Below are positions 45,060 through 57,900 of a stretch of 64,000 bases of DNA, piece by piece. The notes beneath the pieces were generated by a model. It was given only the letters and a program-made list of their open reading frames with translations, made no database searches and was not told the DNA's origin. The DNA comes from Lunularia cruciata (taxonomy: Eukaryota; Streptophyta; Marchantiopsida; Lunulariales; Lunulariaceae): assembly GCA_948567375.1 (NCBI GenBank), contig OX419757.1, positions 43,028,001-43,092,000 on the forward strand, in the 5' to 3' direction. Both the position numbers and the translations under genes were made by a program. Numbering within the stretch: the stretch's first letter is position 1; each line of letters starts with the position of its first letter.

Positions 45060-48000
45060 GTACGACCACATAGGAAAGCAACAAGGATGAGAAAACCTCA
45101 TCAAGCTATACAATGATAACACATGTGAAAGAGGTGACGTCGTAGGAAAAATGAAGGATGAGAAGACCACATCAAGCCGTACAAGGGAGAGACAAAAAAG
45201 GTAACATGAGGCTAAGCCCCAATAGAGTCTATATGAGAAATCTGCCCTACCGCACTTAAGATATTTGAGCTATGCAAGTTGTACGGTCTACACACAACTA
45301 GAGCATCCAAAGAAACATCACCTAATATGATTGCTCTCCTATGGATTGCACCAGCCACTGCCCTTTGTAGAGCGATGGACACACGTTGTCTAAAATAAGC
45401 TACAAAGTATGAGAGTGAGAGTGGTACCCTTGACGCCTAAGATGATAAGCTCTTGCGCATTCCCTGACAAATGTGTCAAATGCCGTGTCCATTGCTCTAT
45501 ATAACTCCAAGGCTAGAGGAACAAAGAGGTGACCTCGTTGTATGCCCCTATACTTGGAGACCTTGCGACCTATTGCTGCACTTGCCGCTCATCTAAGGGG
45601 ATGGGTAATCACTCCCTCCAAAATTGTATCATGCGTAGCGTCTATATCCACAACATCCGCTACTGTCACCTGATCATCTCGGACCAAGTATAAGTCTGCC
45701 CTAACACATGTTGTCTGCAAAGCATACAAATGCTCCTTCCAAGCCAAGTATCCACTTCCTTGTGCCATAGCAAACAATGTCTCTAATGGCATCATGGGTA
45801 GCTATCCTCTGTCCTCCAAAGGACACAGTGTTATGTGGACCGTTGCTGCATCTAGAGTAGAACCACACTCACAAGTGAGTAATGAAGATGCTGATTGGTG
45901 GACCAAACCTAGGTGAAACCTCATTGTTGTAGAGAAAGTAGTTGGTGTGAGTTGGAAAGCCCTAATGCATGGTCAAGCTAGGATCCAAGAGCCTGCACCC
46001 TTGCCGGAGCAAGAGCAAAGACGTGCTCTAGTAGCCTAAGGAATGGATGAGTCAACTAAGAGAGAATGTAGCATATGCTCACACTGTTGCTCCATCAAGG
46101 AAGACTATAAACCTCTAGTCTAATATGACAATAATGAAGCAAATGGTGGAAAATCCTCTTGTGCTCGTGGAGATAAACTATCTCTTGTTTGCCGCAATAA
46201 CATTTGGAGAGAAAAGGATCCTCCCTCCACCTCTATCACATAAGTCTCCAAAAATGGCCTATCAATAACCACAAATGAGAGGAAAGTATAGGTGCCAAGA
46301 GAGCCCAACTACACAAAAATGCTATAGGTGCAGTCTCCTCCATAGAAAGCAAGCCAACCCCACCACATGAGATTGGCAGAGCTATTTGTCTACGTGCCAA
46401 ATCCCCTATCACACACTCAAAAGTCCCTAGTCCAATAATACCACCAAAGACTCCCATAATCCTCCTATCAAATGCTCTCATACGTGATAGGAAGGATGAT
46501 GAGGGAGGAATTATACGGATGAGGTAGGATGGTCGACAAGCAATACTGGAAGAGAGTATACCAAATGTCACATGCAGATCTCCTACTAATGGAAGGTCAT
46601 CCACATGGAGAACATCCTCTACAAGGGCAACATCTAAGAAGCGTGTGACCAAATCCTCCGATCCTATTGGCACTCCAAGAACACGAAGTCCATTTGTGGA
46701 TGTGATACATCCCTCTGGAAGCTCAAGGTGAGGAGAGATACCTAAAGGGGACCATGCCCTACACTTTGACACCTTGACTCTTGAGCCTACTAGATGTAGC
46801 TTGGTAGTCAAGTAGTCAAAGGCATGCCTAATCTGATCTATAGGGCCTACGATGTGTGTATCATCTGCCAAGGAGGGAAATACACAACATGATATGGCCA
46901 AAATAGTAGATAGGAGAGCTCTAAAGTGAGCCATGGCAAATAAGGCCCCCTCCTAAAGGATCTCCTTAACGTGTACCAACAGTAGACTCCAAGACAATGA
47001 CTCCCTCTTGTGAACTACCATGCTGGTAGTAAAGAGAAGCAAGAGAGCCATAAAAAGACCGCACAAAAGGAATGAGACTTGCTAAGGATCCACTAGCCTC
47101 CCTAAGCTCTCTAAAGATGGATGCACATGAGACGCTATCACATGCGTTCTCAACATCCACCTTTAGGATTACCCACTCCAGATGGATATCTAGGAGTGCT
47201 CTAATGCCTAGAGATATAGCCTTACATCCTCTAGGTGTAGCCACTCCAAACTGATGTGGACTAAGGTGCTATCAAAGTGAGAATGATGTTGAAGGACAAT
47301 GGTATGACTAACCAGACACAAAAAGGTCTCTCCAATAACAATCGGTCTAATGCCTCATGTATCCTTCTCCATCACGAGAAGTCGACTAGCACCTAACACC
47401 CGACTAATAGACATAGGAATGTCTCATCTCGCTACTGTCGTAGCCACTTGAAACAACTCGATAAAACCACTAGAAGGATCATCTACCTGAAAATAATCTA
47501 TAAAGTGCTCATAAACCATCCATGACAAGCCTCTTGAGGAAAGGCGAGGGGCAGTGCACAATGCTTGTGCAAATAGCAACCTGTCAAGACATAAAGGCTG
47601 CTTAAGCTTATAATCTAAGACCTCTAGTGGTAGTCTACTATTATGGGATGTAGTGAGCGTAGGGAAGAGATGGTCTCATCAGTAGAACTCGCTATAGACA
47701 AAGGGTGTAGCGCTCGTGTTGCTCTACTAAACTCTCCAGCCTGACCCAATGTCCTGCATCATTGTAATCAAGTGGAATCTGTGGTATCCTATAGCAATGC
47801 CTGTCTCCTAAATTGTGTAGCCCTAACAGACTCCTCTTGAAAGGTTGCCCAATCCCTTGCTTGGAATCAATGAAATCTAGCAGCCACTTCTCTATACCCT
47901 GCACGTCCTCCTCTAGCATAACAAAGACATCATCAAGTGAGTAAGAGGAATAGGAACCATGCTAACTCATCCAAGGGATCACGTGCCAAAGGATCTAGTG

Positions 48001-48850
48001 GTAGGCAAAAAGCTTGTCTAGCCTCATCATGGAGTATGTGGTGTAGCCTATGGAATAGACGTGGACATGAAAAACTAGTCTCAAATAACCCCAAAATGCA
48101 ACCCGCATGAGAAGCTAACTACTCCCACGACTCGATCGGTATCCTTGGAACGATCAATAAAAGGATAAAAGAAGCGTGTGTAATCCCAAGTGTCATTGCT
48201 GTCAATGTGGTCACTTGTCTCTTGTGTCCATCCCAAGTGGTCCAATCATAGTCCTTGTGCATCCTTCCCACATGGGTCTTTACCCCTTGCAAGGGTAAAG
48301 GCCCAAGCGTCGATGACACACATGGCATGGTGTATCCCGACCCGCTCTAGGCGACTCCACATGGGAAGGTGTAACCATGGCTAACACAAGAATAATGATA
48401 GTAACACGTGTCATATCTCCCCATGTCTCCCCATATCTGCAAAATCACAACCCCTCACATCCCAACTCACATAAGAAAACAATCTCTCCAAAGCTTAAAA
48501 TCTATAAACTTTCAATTTCCATCTCTAAAATTTTCAAACTAAATTGCCATGGAACTTAATTATGAAAACCAAGAGATTGGAAATACAAATTCCCGACCCA
48601 TCACTCTCAATTTATAATGATCACTCTAAACCCTAAAAAAGCTAAAAATCTTCATAACTTTCTACTCCATTCTCCATAGTCTTCAATCTAGATATGAATG
48701 GAACCAAAATTGAAAAACAAAAATAATCAACTATTCACTCAAATGCTACATGCTAGAGAGCACTCAAAAATGATAGATATCGTCTCACGTCTCTCCTTCT
48801 ACTCTCCCGTCTCCACACTCTCACGTAGCTCCTTAGCATCACCATGTTGA
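45060..48850 (-). mobile_element. Family Y non-LTR-like element copy 2, longest
   Basis: This GC-richer block sits in AT-rich flanks. From right to left: a 5' part with short broken frames (48328-48119, 47919-47692), a segment with STDETISS, then RT motifs at 47244-46966 and 46934-46236, then a noncoding 3' part with a partial tandem duplication (45063-45110 resembles 45140-45190). The 3' segment recurs alone at 25148, 44532 and 52150, as expected from 5'-truncated copies. No terminal repeats and no clear poly(A) are seen. The right border is approximate. Confidence 0.65.
46236..47244 (-). pseudogene. Family Y reverse transcriptase, copy 2
   Basis: The first frame (47244-46966) holds WVILKVDVENACDSVS, motif A with its Asp, and FVRSFYGSLASLYY. 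The second (46934-46236) holds AHFRALLSTILA, PSLADDTHIVG (motif C, catalytic DD), KVSKCRAWSPLGISPHLELP, LRVLGVPIGSE, FGILSSSIACRPSYLIR and FDRRIMGVFGGIIG. Between them about 30 bases around the expected QGDPLGG motif are damaged. The style matches RVT_1 (PF00078) proteins common in non-seed plants. It is not clear whether the parent is a LINE or a DIRS-like element; no endonuclease or recombinase is visible. Confidence 0.75.
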
Positions 48851-51800
48851 GTTAAAAACTACCATGTAGTAAGAAGGAATTTGGATAAATAATAGGTTTA
48901 ATAATGATAAACAAGGTTTAATTTTCCATTTTATTTCAGACTCTGCAGAGGTGTAGTACAAGTATAGATTCTTACGCACATTCATTGTGAAATTTAATTT
49001 AGTTTTTTCAAGGTATAATTTAAGAGTGAGTGTATAATTTGTAAGTCCTATGTTGATGACCAATTGTTACTTTTAATTTTAATTTTTATTCTTTTCACTA
49101 GCTGATTTAAGTACCAACTCATTAAAGGTAAAATTATATTTATCCTCTGCACTTTAGATTCTACTTTACCTACTATTTTACTCATTGACTCATAATTGAA
49201 ATCTACAAAGGTTGTTTTTAGACTGAAGTTTAGTAAGTATTTTCTCCCATATTCCCACTTGCAAGGAACTAATGAAAATATCGTTAGATTCTAATGTATT
49301 TGTACACTCCAAAACCATGAAATAAAAGTATATCAAGATAATTAAAATTATATTTTCCTCATCACTTAGATATCTTTGTGAAATTTATGTAACTTTGTAG
49401 TAAAACCTAAACTTATGCAATAGTAGTTTGAAGTTATAGCTTTTAATCATTTGGGGTCTTTATTTCAATTTTATAGTAAAAAATATCTTTAACAAGCTCA
49501 CAAGAATCCTAAAGTATCTATATCTAGAAGCAAGGATCATGGTCAAGAGTTCTCAATTTAAATTATTGTGTACATTGAAAGAGAACAAATATATTTTTAA
49601 GTAGATTTTTTAGATTGATTAGAATGTCCTATAAAACTGTTTTATTTTGGAAGATATATCCCATTTAAAAACTCATAAAATGTCCAATTTTACATATATA
49701 GATTTTCCTTAAATAATAATTTATATAATATCAAGCATTTTTTTAAGTGAAAGCTCCAAATAAATCCATATTTTTTATTACAAATACTAGTTGTATATGA
49801 TGTCTTAACTGACAAATAAAATTTTTACCTTTTTGAAAGACAGATTTACTGAGGAGTTGTTTTCTTAAAATATTAAAAAATATAAATTTTTTATGGTATT
49901 TAATTTAATTTAATTTAGGATAATAAGATATTGTAAAGTTAGTATATTGGTTAAATGTATTATTTTCAGAAAATTAGTAAATTGATAATATCTGTTTTCA
50001 ATCAAAATCTTATAGTAAATTGGACTTTCAAACCTAGCAATAGAAAGATAAATTTAACTTTATTCTGTAAAATTTGGAATATGATTATATCATGATTTTA
50101 ATATTTAATAATATTTTCTATATCCAACAACATAGAAATTGATATATGATATGTATATTGTCCACAAAACGTTGGATATATTAACTGTGGAAAATCAGTA
50201 TATTTCTGTTATAAATTTTTTTAATATGAATCTTACATTTCTTCTAAAATGATTAAGAAAAATAATCTGGATTCATAACTTACCAATAACTTTCTAGAAT
50301 TATTACTCACACTCTCTCCCTTGAGAAATATTTACTATATATACCCTTGGATAGAGTTCAAGATGAGCGGGTTACCCATATTACTAGGGATTGGAGTCTG
50401 AACTCCAACTTAAGCGCAGGACTGATCCAAAAAGGAAGGTTTTATGTAGGGACAACGGTGAGGTCGTCGGGTTAGACTAGTCTAGTAATTTGCTTTAGCA
50501 TATTCCTTTATTTACGAGAATATAATAATAATAAATTTATTCCTTATTTATCAGAGTGTATCATAGTATATTCTACTATGATTCTATATCAACATCAACT
50601 ATTTAAACATTATATAATAATTTATTAATATTATAGTTAATAATTAAGATTTATTATGAATAGCTTTGATGAGAAAATATTAAATATTTCCAAAATTATA
50701 GTTGTATAAGTAAATCAAAATCAGTATAGATATATTGGATATTCCGTTATTTCAGATTAGAATTTCCATGAAAAATATTATTTTGTAATTATGAACATAA
50801 TATGCATCTATATACTATAGTTCATAATTCTCAAAGATATATCATATAACATTCAAGATTGAATATTATATTATAGTAGATATTGGTGAAATTACATCTT
50901 CTGTCTTTCAAAACTTGTTGAACTCATGAGTGATCACTAAAACATAAAACATTTAAATATCTTATAAATATGAAAATTAATTTTATTTTATAATCAAGTA
51001 ACAAAAATTATTTATCTACTTAGAATGTATTAAATTTATTGTATAAATTATACTTAACTTATACTCAATTTCAGTTCATTTAAAAGAAATACATTTTATT
51101 CAGCGATTAGACAATATATAACAACTATACAACAAACCAAATTCTCATACAGCTTTGAATAGGTTAATACATCCTTACTCTTTTCAAAGTTTTGATGTGA
51201 TAATAACATAAATAGATTTTTTCAATAATTTACAAACTTGACAGTATCAAAGTGTTATTATCTTCTTCTTTTTTGTTAAAATTTACATAGAGAAATATTT
51301 TCTAGGACTGAAACTTTCAATAAAGTCAAGTGAATTTTCAACATATAATACGTACATGTATGAAGTGAAAAAATTTAAATACTTATATTAAATTAATTTT
51401 CATTTTAACATCTGTAACTACTTAAAATTTACCATCTTAAACAAACCAAATTTAGAAAATATTTTATTTTCAACAAAGAAATAAAATTTTAGAATTTTAA
51501 AATAAGAATTAATTTACAGATTTAGATTTAGATTTTATCTATTAATTATATGACCATATATTTAATATAATTAAGTCATGATAACTCCAAATATATTAAG
51601 AATAAAATAATAAGATAATAACAAGCAAGAATATATTCAAAATTTATATCTACAATTTAATTAGAATGTGCTTTATAAAATCTCATGCTTTCTATTTCTT
51701 TGAATTTAATTATAATTTATAAACTATCACTATATATGTTCAATATCTATTGTAAGTAAAAATCAGAAATTCATTTAGTTTATCTATATTTTTAATTGAT

Positions 51801-52149
51801 ATATAGTATACAAATCAATAATAATAATAATTTTTATGTTTATTATGAAGTAAGTATATGACTCAATTTATTTATTACAGTACTCATGAAGAAAGTAAAA
51901 TTTTCTTAGTGACCAAATTATGAATATGTCATTAGGTTTTAGGTAAATAAACAATTGAGTGGAATAAAAATATTATATACATATGACATATTATTTACTA
52001 TGATTATCAAATGTGAGATACTCAAGGCACAAATATATTGTAATAATTTTTTGATCATATAATAGATAATCAACAAGATTGAATTTATAGATTGGATTTT
52101 TCCTTATAGTTTTTAATTATTAGGGAATGTATTTCATGTTTGTCCTATT
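48851..52149. other. AT-rich stretch without genes
   Basis: Long AT-rich sequence with no recognisable gene. A short segment at about 50345-50490 has much higher G+C and sharp edges; its origin is unknown. Confidence 0.6.
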
Positions 52150-52345
52150 TCCAATTTTCGGATGCTCCAGTTGTGTGTAGACAGTACGACTTGCATAGCT
52201 CGGATATCTTAGGTGCAGTAGTGCAGATTTCTCATACAGACTCTATTGGGGCTTAGCCCCATATTACCTTTTTTGTCTCTCCCTTGTACGACTTGATGGG
52301 GTCTTCCCATCCTTCATTTTTCCTATGCAGTCGCCTTTTTTCTCT
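52150..52345 (+). repeat. Family Y end fragment, inverted
   Basis: Reverse-complement match to 45130-45310 (shared segments around GACTCTATTGGGGCTTAGCC and CTCTCCCTTGTACGACTTGA). It is opposite in orientation to copies 1 and 2. Confidence 0.8.
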
Positions 52346-53099
52346 ATTTTAGAGTAGTTTATAATCAGGTACTTAATATCCAAGATACTCATCATGATAT
52401 GAGTTGTTTAATTTTATTTGTAAATAGATTATAGTTATAATATAATTGTGTGAAGTTGAATTTTAAATTAACATCTTTATAAACCTATCACTTTCTCTTC
52501 ATTTTATCCTTAATCTTACTTTGAATATCATTATTAATACCTACGTAGTTTGTTTGAGTTTTCCTATCCTCTTTACTATCTCATATGCCTCCTTTCCACT
52601 CATTTTCGATATTTCTCGGCAATCATTTTGAAGCCGAATAATATGTAATTTGGATTTGAAATAAAAGTTAAAGAATTAAGATTTGGAATCTAACAGAAAG
52701 ACGCTCACCTATTAAACCAAGGCGATACAGTTTAAAACTAAATATTCATTTATCTTACCTATCATAAAGTGGTAAAAATCCACCCTGAATATTAAATATC
52801 AATGAGATACTTGCCTGCACTATTATTTTCATGATCAAAATTCTATTATGAAATAGTACGTTTCGTTTCTTTATATTGTCAATTGATAGTTCAGTAATTT
52901 TGAGGCTAGACTTCCAACTCCGAAACTTTGGTTTGATGCTTTCTTTTTATCAAGCTAAAGTTCAAAAACCCAATATACTTCTCGGATGGAAGAATTTCTC
53001 ACATGAAGATAATATATCGGTAAATGGTAAAAACTCAGCACACTCCCAATACAATATGATTAAAGTTTAATAGTCTATATTGGGTACCAAAACCATTAT
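52346..53099. other. AT-rich to normal transition, nothing recognised
   Basis: AT-rich sequence changing to gene-like composition near 53100. No feature identified. Confidence 0.4.
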
Positions 53100-54905
53100 T
53101 GAGAATTAAGAATGAAAGGTACCTTGGTAAACAAGGGGTGAGAGGAAGGTACGGTTATCTACTTGGATGGGTTCCATGCCATGAGTTGAAGATGCCCTAG
53201 AGAAGCGGATGATGGGAACGAATTGGGACTCGTTCATGTCGATCGAAAGCAGACACAGAAACATGAGCTGGGCCTTCCTAGGGTCCTGCACCCATTGCTA
53301 TACCATGTCGATTGAATTCGTGCGGAAAGAAGATTTATTGGACCAGAGGAAACTTTTTACCCTCCTGATTGCCTTACGGTGTAGGGAAAAGAGTCACTGA
53401 TAATCTTGAATGTGAAGAAACCGTGGAGCCGTGCAGTGTGACGGAGCTTGTGCAGTCCCGGGAAACAAACCCGCAGTGGACTGGCAAGGAATTGGAGATT
53501 GCGACCGTGAGTTTTCTTCCGCATGAATTCATTCGTCCGTTTTGTTGTTGATTAAGCTGCAGCTGGTTTCGCGCATGGCTCGGCGTGGAGTGTGCGAAGG
53601 ATTTCGAGGAAGCTGGTGACGTCGAGGTTGAGAAAATCGGGTGGTAAACCAATGAGCTGGCGGTGGTATAGGAGTTGGTAGTGTGTAGTTGTAGATGAAG
53701 GGACGGAGTTATTGTGATCGGGATTGGTAATTCAGATTCTGAGCAACAAAGAAGTATCAAATGGTAAAAAAGGAAAAGAGTGAGCAAACCGGGAACGAGA
53801 AATGTCGAATTGTTTGAGTCTACAGGCAGCTGCTTTAGGAGAAAGGAAAGGGAGTTTTGAATAAGAGGAACAGAGCAGTGGCCTCGTCAACCCGAAAACC
53901 GGTGGACAAGTTGGGTGATGAACAGGTTCAGAGATTGTGGTAAAAGAACATGAATGGCACTGGTTTCATGTCGCAGCTCACGGAGTAGATGATTCAGAAT
54001 TCGTAGCTTTCCGAGCGTTGAGTTGCCGTTCATATTCCCCTGCTTAGAATGTTGTGAGAAAGTGGCGGGACATTTACGCTTTACCGAAAAGCGGGAGTTG
54101 CGGTTGAGTCAGTGTGACAGCTGGGAAGACTGTATAGTGCGATTCCTTGCAAGATTTTGTCGGAGTGGCTAATTCTCTAGGTGGATGGCATGGACGAAGG
54201 TTGCGTATTGCCTAAAACAACCGGAATTAGGGTTTAGGGTGATGGTATCTCCTTCTGGTTGCGTTGGTGTCTATTGTCACTAGTGGACCCCTCTGCAATG
54301 TAGGTGAGTCACAGCATTACACTCTGCAGATTCGGGTGCACTTTCAAGTTGAAGCTTAATCAGTTTAGATAAGGTCAATACCAGAGATTAATGGGACCCA
54401 TTCTGCGGGGTTACTGAACGGCGGAGCTTATAATTTATAAGCCAGGTTCAGCTTACGGGAGTTTTGAGCTCAGCAGTAGTTGCTATCAGAAAACAATGCG
54501 CACAAGTTCAATGAATTCTTCGCTTCTCCACGTCACCCGGGAAACGAAGAGCCTCTGAAGCTCTATGTTTTTGTTCTTTCGCCTGGAAACCTCTTGTTCA
54601 TTATAATGGGAAAGAATCTAGTGTACTTACTGGACATCGACCAGCTGAATGTTTTAGCTTTTCGACGAACACGAACGAGACACATCTAGTTGGTGAGCTC
54701 CAAACACTTGGACCCAACCGCACAGACAATCTAAGGATCTAAGCTCACGTACATTGTTAGATGCTTGGTAGTACTCCAAGGAAGAGCATCCTGATGTACC
54801 CATATGCAGCAGGAAAGGATGATACTGAAATGTTGTGTGACGGTTATCGAGGCCCTCTTGTGCTTAGTTCGTACATGCAAGTTAACAAGCTGGCTGATTG
54901 ATTGA
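53100..54905 (+). promoter_or_regulatory. Upstream/5' untranslated region of TDBD-PHD gene
   Basis: Purine-rich sequence with gene-like composition. TTAGGGTTTAGGG (54227-54239) contains the telo-box TAGGGTTT, which is common near plant transcription starts. Short frames (for example 53374-53787 minus, Ser/Thr-rich; 54480-54689 plus) have no motif. Transcription start and any leader intron cannot be fixed; GACGCAG at 54920-54926 could be an acceptor. Confidence 0.4.
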
Positions 54906-57900
54906 ATGCTTTGTGGCCTGACGCAGGCGACAATACATGGTGACAATACTATGACCAAAGTTGCAGAGTCAAGCTCTTTCGGACAAATAGATCCCCTCAA
55001 CGGGAATGGGCATGTTCCTGATGGAGTCCACCCTGATCCGAGCAATGTAAATTCATGTGAAGAAGGGGAAATGAAGATAGGAGAGTTTCAAGCAGCTTTA
55101 GAGCATTCAACATTTGGCATCATACTGAATAGTGCTGGGTCTTATGGAAATGATGCCCATGTAGGGGCTTCCACGGGGAGACCAGAGAGGCTGAAAATTA
55201 TAGTCAAACGGAAAGTTGTTCCAGATGAATCCGGCAGAGAAACCCTAGCTAAGTCACCGATGAAAAAACTGAAGGTGGATACTATAGGAGTGGGAGACAA
55301 TGAGGGGGTTGAACTCGATGTAAAACCTTCGACAGGATCTCTCACTCCCAAGTCGACAACTCCTACAGGATCTTCACTTCTTGGAGTCGCACAACACAGT
55401 CCAGAGTTCAGTTCGGAGCAGTTTGGAATTGAAGGTGGAGTTGCGGGTCAATCTCACGGATTGGACAACGACATCACCAACAAGATCACCTCGATACCGG
55501 GAGATTCTAGCTGTCAGACACATACTGATGGCCTGGTTCTCAACAGAGGCGACATCCGGACTTCACCAACTTCATTTGTAGAGGAGAAATTTTCTTTAGT
55601 GCAGTCATCCGAGCTCCTTCCCTCATTCTCATCATCTTTACAGTCGCGCTTTGAGAAACATTCGGGTCCATCGACGTTTCCAAGCCCCGCACTCGAGTGC
55701 GGGAAATCGTTGTTCAGTCTACCTGTTTCTGGTGTGGTCGGGCAAAGTATGTCAGGGGTTTACACAAGTGAAGAAAGATTATCGAAGAATGATCCTGATG
55801 GATCTGAAGCAGGGAGCCCTATAGTTAGGAGCAATTCAGGCGGAGCACCTGAACACGCTTACACTCCGAAGGCTCGAAGAACTCCTTTGTTTTTTCCGCC
55901 TTCAGAAAGGACCGTTGAAGATATTGTGCTCTCCTCCCCGTCTCAATCTTCTAATCCTCCAGCTCTGCCAGCTAAGCGATCTCCTCTCCCTTTACCGGGG
56001 GGCAGTTCTTCAGAAATTCTGCAACATCACGCCGAGAAGACGGTCTTTGAAGGCTATATTCAGAATCCAGTTAACGCCGGGGACCAGTTGCTGTCTGAAG
56101 GAGTGCCAGGTTTAGACTCGTTTCAGGTACATGGCTTCCCCTACTTTGAAGTCATACGTGTTTCCGTGCAGACTTTCATTTGGAAGTCCCTTCTTCCTTT
56201 CGGTGTCTTGGGTTGATTGACTTAGAGCATGTAGAGACATATACTATCTAGTCCTCTTTCACTCGTTGCTTTTTGTTCAATTTCACTCTTTGGACTTTTT
56301 GCTTGGACTTGCTTCATGGAGATTCCTAAACGACGACAACGGACAATAAGTGTCGTATTTGCTGTTACTAGAATGGAACACATTCTTTGCATTGTTCCTT
56401 TCCTTGCAAGTAGTACAACTACTCTCTTCTTCATATGGCCTCTTCGCGTAATTGACGGCTTCACGGAACTCCGATATTTTTTAATTATCATGCTGTTTTA
56501 TTTGCTTTCCTTTCTAGTTCTTCCGTTGCTATGTTGCAGTGTCAGTATATGTGCAATGATATGTAGAAACCCTTTTACGCTGTGCTACCCCTCTTCACAT
56601 ATCGTGAGTTCCACTGCCGCAGGGGCAATTTAGTGATAGAATGGGTAAAATTGAAGCGGATGATAATATTGAGGAGGAATGCACAAGCTACGAAGAAGAA
56701 GGGGACGCAATGACTGGCGAAGCGGACAACTTTTATGGTGCAGAGGCAGAAGAAGAGTTAGAAGAAGATGACGAAGAAGAAGAAGAATATGAGGAGGAAG
56801 AAGAGGATAACGATAACGATAACGTAGGCACTGAGTTCGAAGAAATGGTGGAACTGAAAGCGGATGATGGAGGGCCACAAGGTCTAGACGATGAAGATCT
56901 TGTTGACGATGACTTCGTTTCGGGATTGAAATTCGACATTGCTGAACTTGATCATGATGATCAGCACATTGAGACAACATCTGGTTGTGCAATTGATGAT
57001 GGACATATCTTCAGGGAGACTTTCACCGTATCAGAGAAGTCAGAGAGTTCTTTGCAGTATGATGCACCTTATATTACTGCGCCTCTGTTACATAGTTCTT
57101 CATTGGGAGATTCACGCTTCTCCTTCCAAAGTCTGATAAATGGCAATCCTTACCCACTAGATAAGGACGAGAATGATCCTGAGTCAGTCTTTCAAGATAG
57201 GAATCTCGACCAGGTGGACGATCCAGATCAAGGAGGGAGTATCAACAGTGAAGAGGAAGAAGGTGACTCGCCAGAGGAGAACTCTCTTTCCCCTGAGCCG
57301 TACTACCCTTCTGTCCAAGTGTTTGAGGAGTCCATGAAAGCTGAACGGCATCTCAAAGTGCAGCGGCTGGATTCTTCTCACAAATCTTACAGTGCCGTGG
57401 AAGTAGATGACTGGAAGCTGAAAGGATTCTCTACTACGGCTCCTACTCACACGTCTTCACAGCGAGCACAACCTAGTAGTGGGTTGAAGCGTCTGAAAGT
57501 GAAAATGTCGTCTGATATCTCTGTGAAACAAGCGCCACCTGCACCTGCTAGAGCGTTTCCATTAAAAGATGCGCCTACTACTGCGAAGGCTCTTCTAGCT
57601 ACAGGCTTGCTTGAAGGTTACCGGGTCAAGTATCTGGACCGCTCAGGAGGGGTATGAATCTGCATCATCACTACCAGTCATCTCCACCTCCACGTCGTCT
57701 CTTACTGTACTTGCTACCCGCTACTACTTAATGATTTCGTGCCACTTAGTCACTCAGTCATGTACAGCTCGCTACTGGAAGAAATGGATGTTCTTCTCAT
57801 ATACGAATATCTTTTTCGGACTAAAATCAGCATCTCCCTTTCTGGCCTGGCGATAGTTTGTCTGCCTCCTACTTCTCGTCTCTCTCCTAGGCGCTGACTC

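Noticed and set aside
46120-46308. Additional minus-strand frame at the end of the Y reverse transcriptase
   Set aside because: Overlaps the RT frame and shows no independent motif.
42427-52149. AT-rich block as a chloroplast or mitochondrial insertion
   Set aside because: No organelle gene, tRNA or rRNA sequence is recognisable in it.
53374-53787. 137-codon Ser/Thr-rich minus-strand frame
   Set aside because: Antisense to the purine-rich leader of the TDBD-PHD gene; composition explains the Ser/Thr bias.
56630-56992. Leu/Arg/His-rich minus-strand frames opposite exon 2
   Set aside because: They are the reverse of the GAA/GAT repeats that encode the acidic run.
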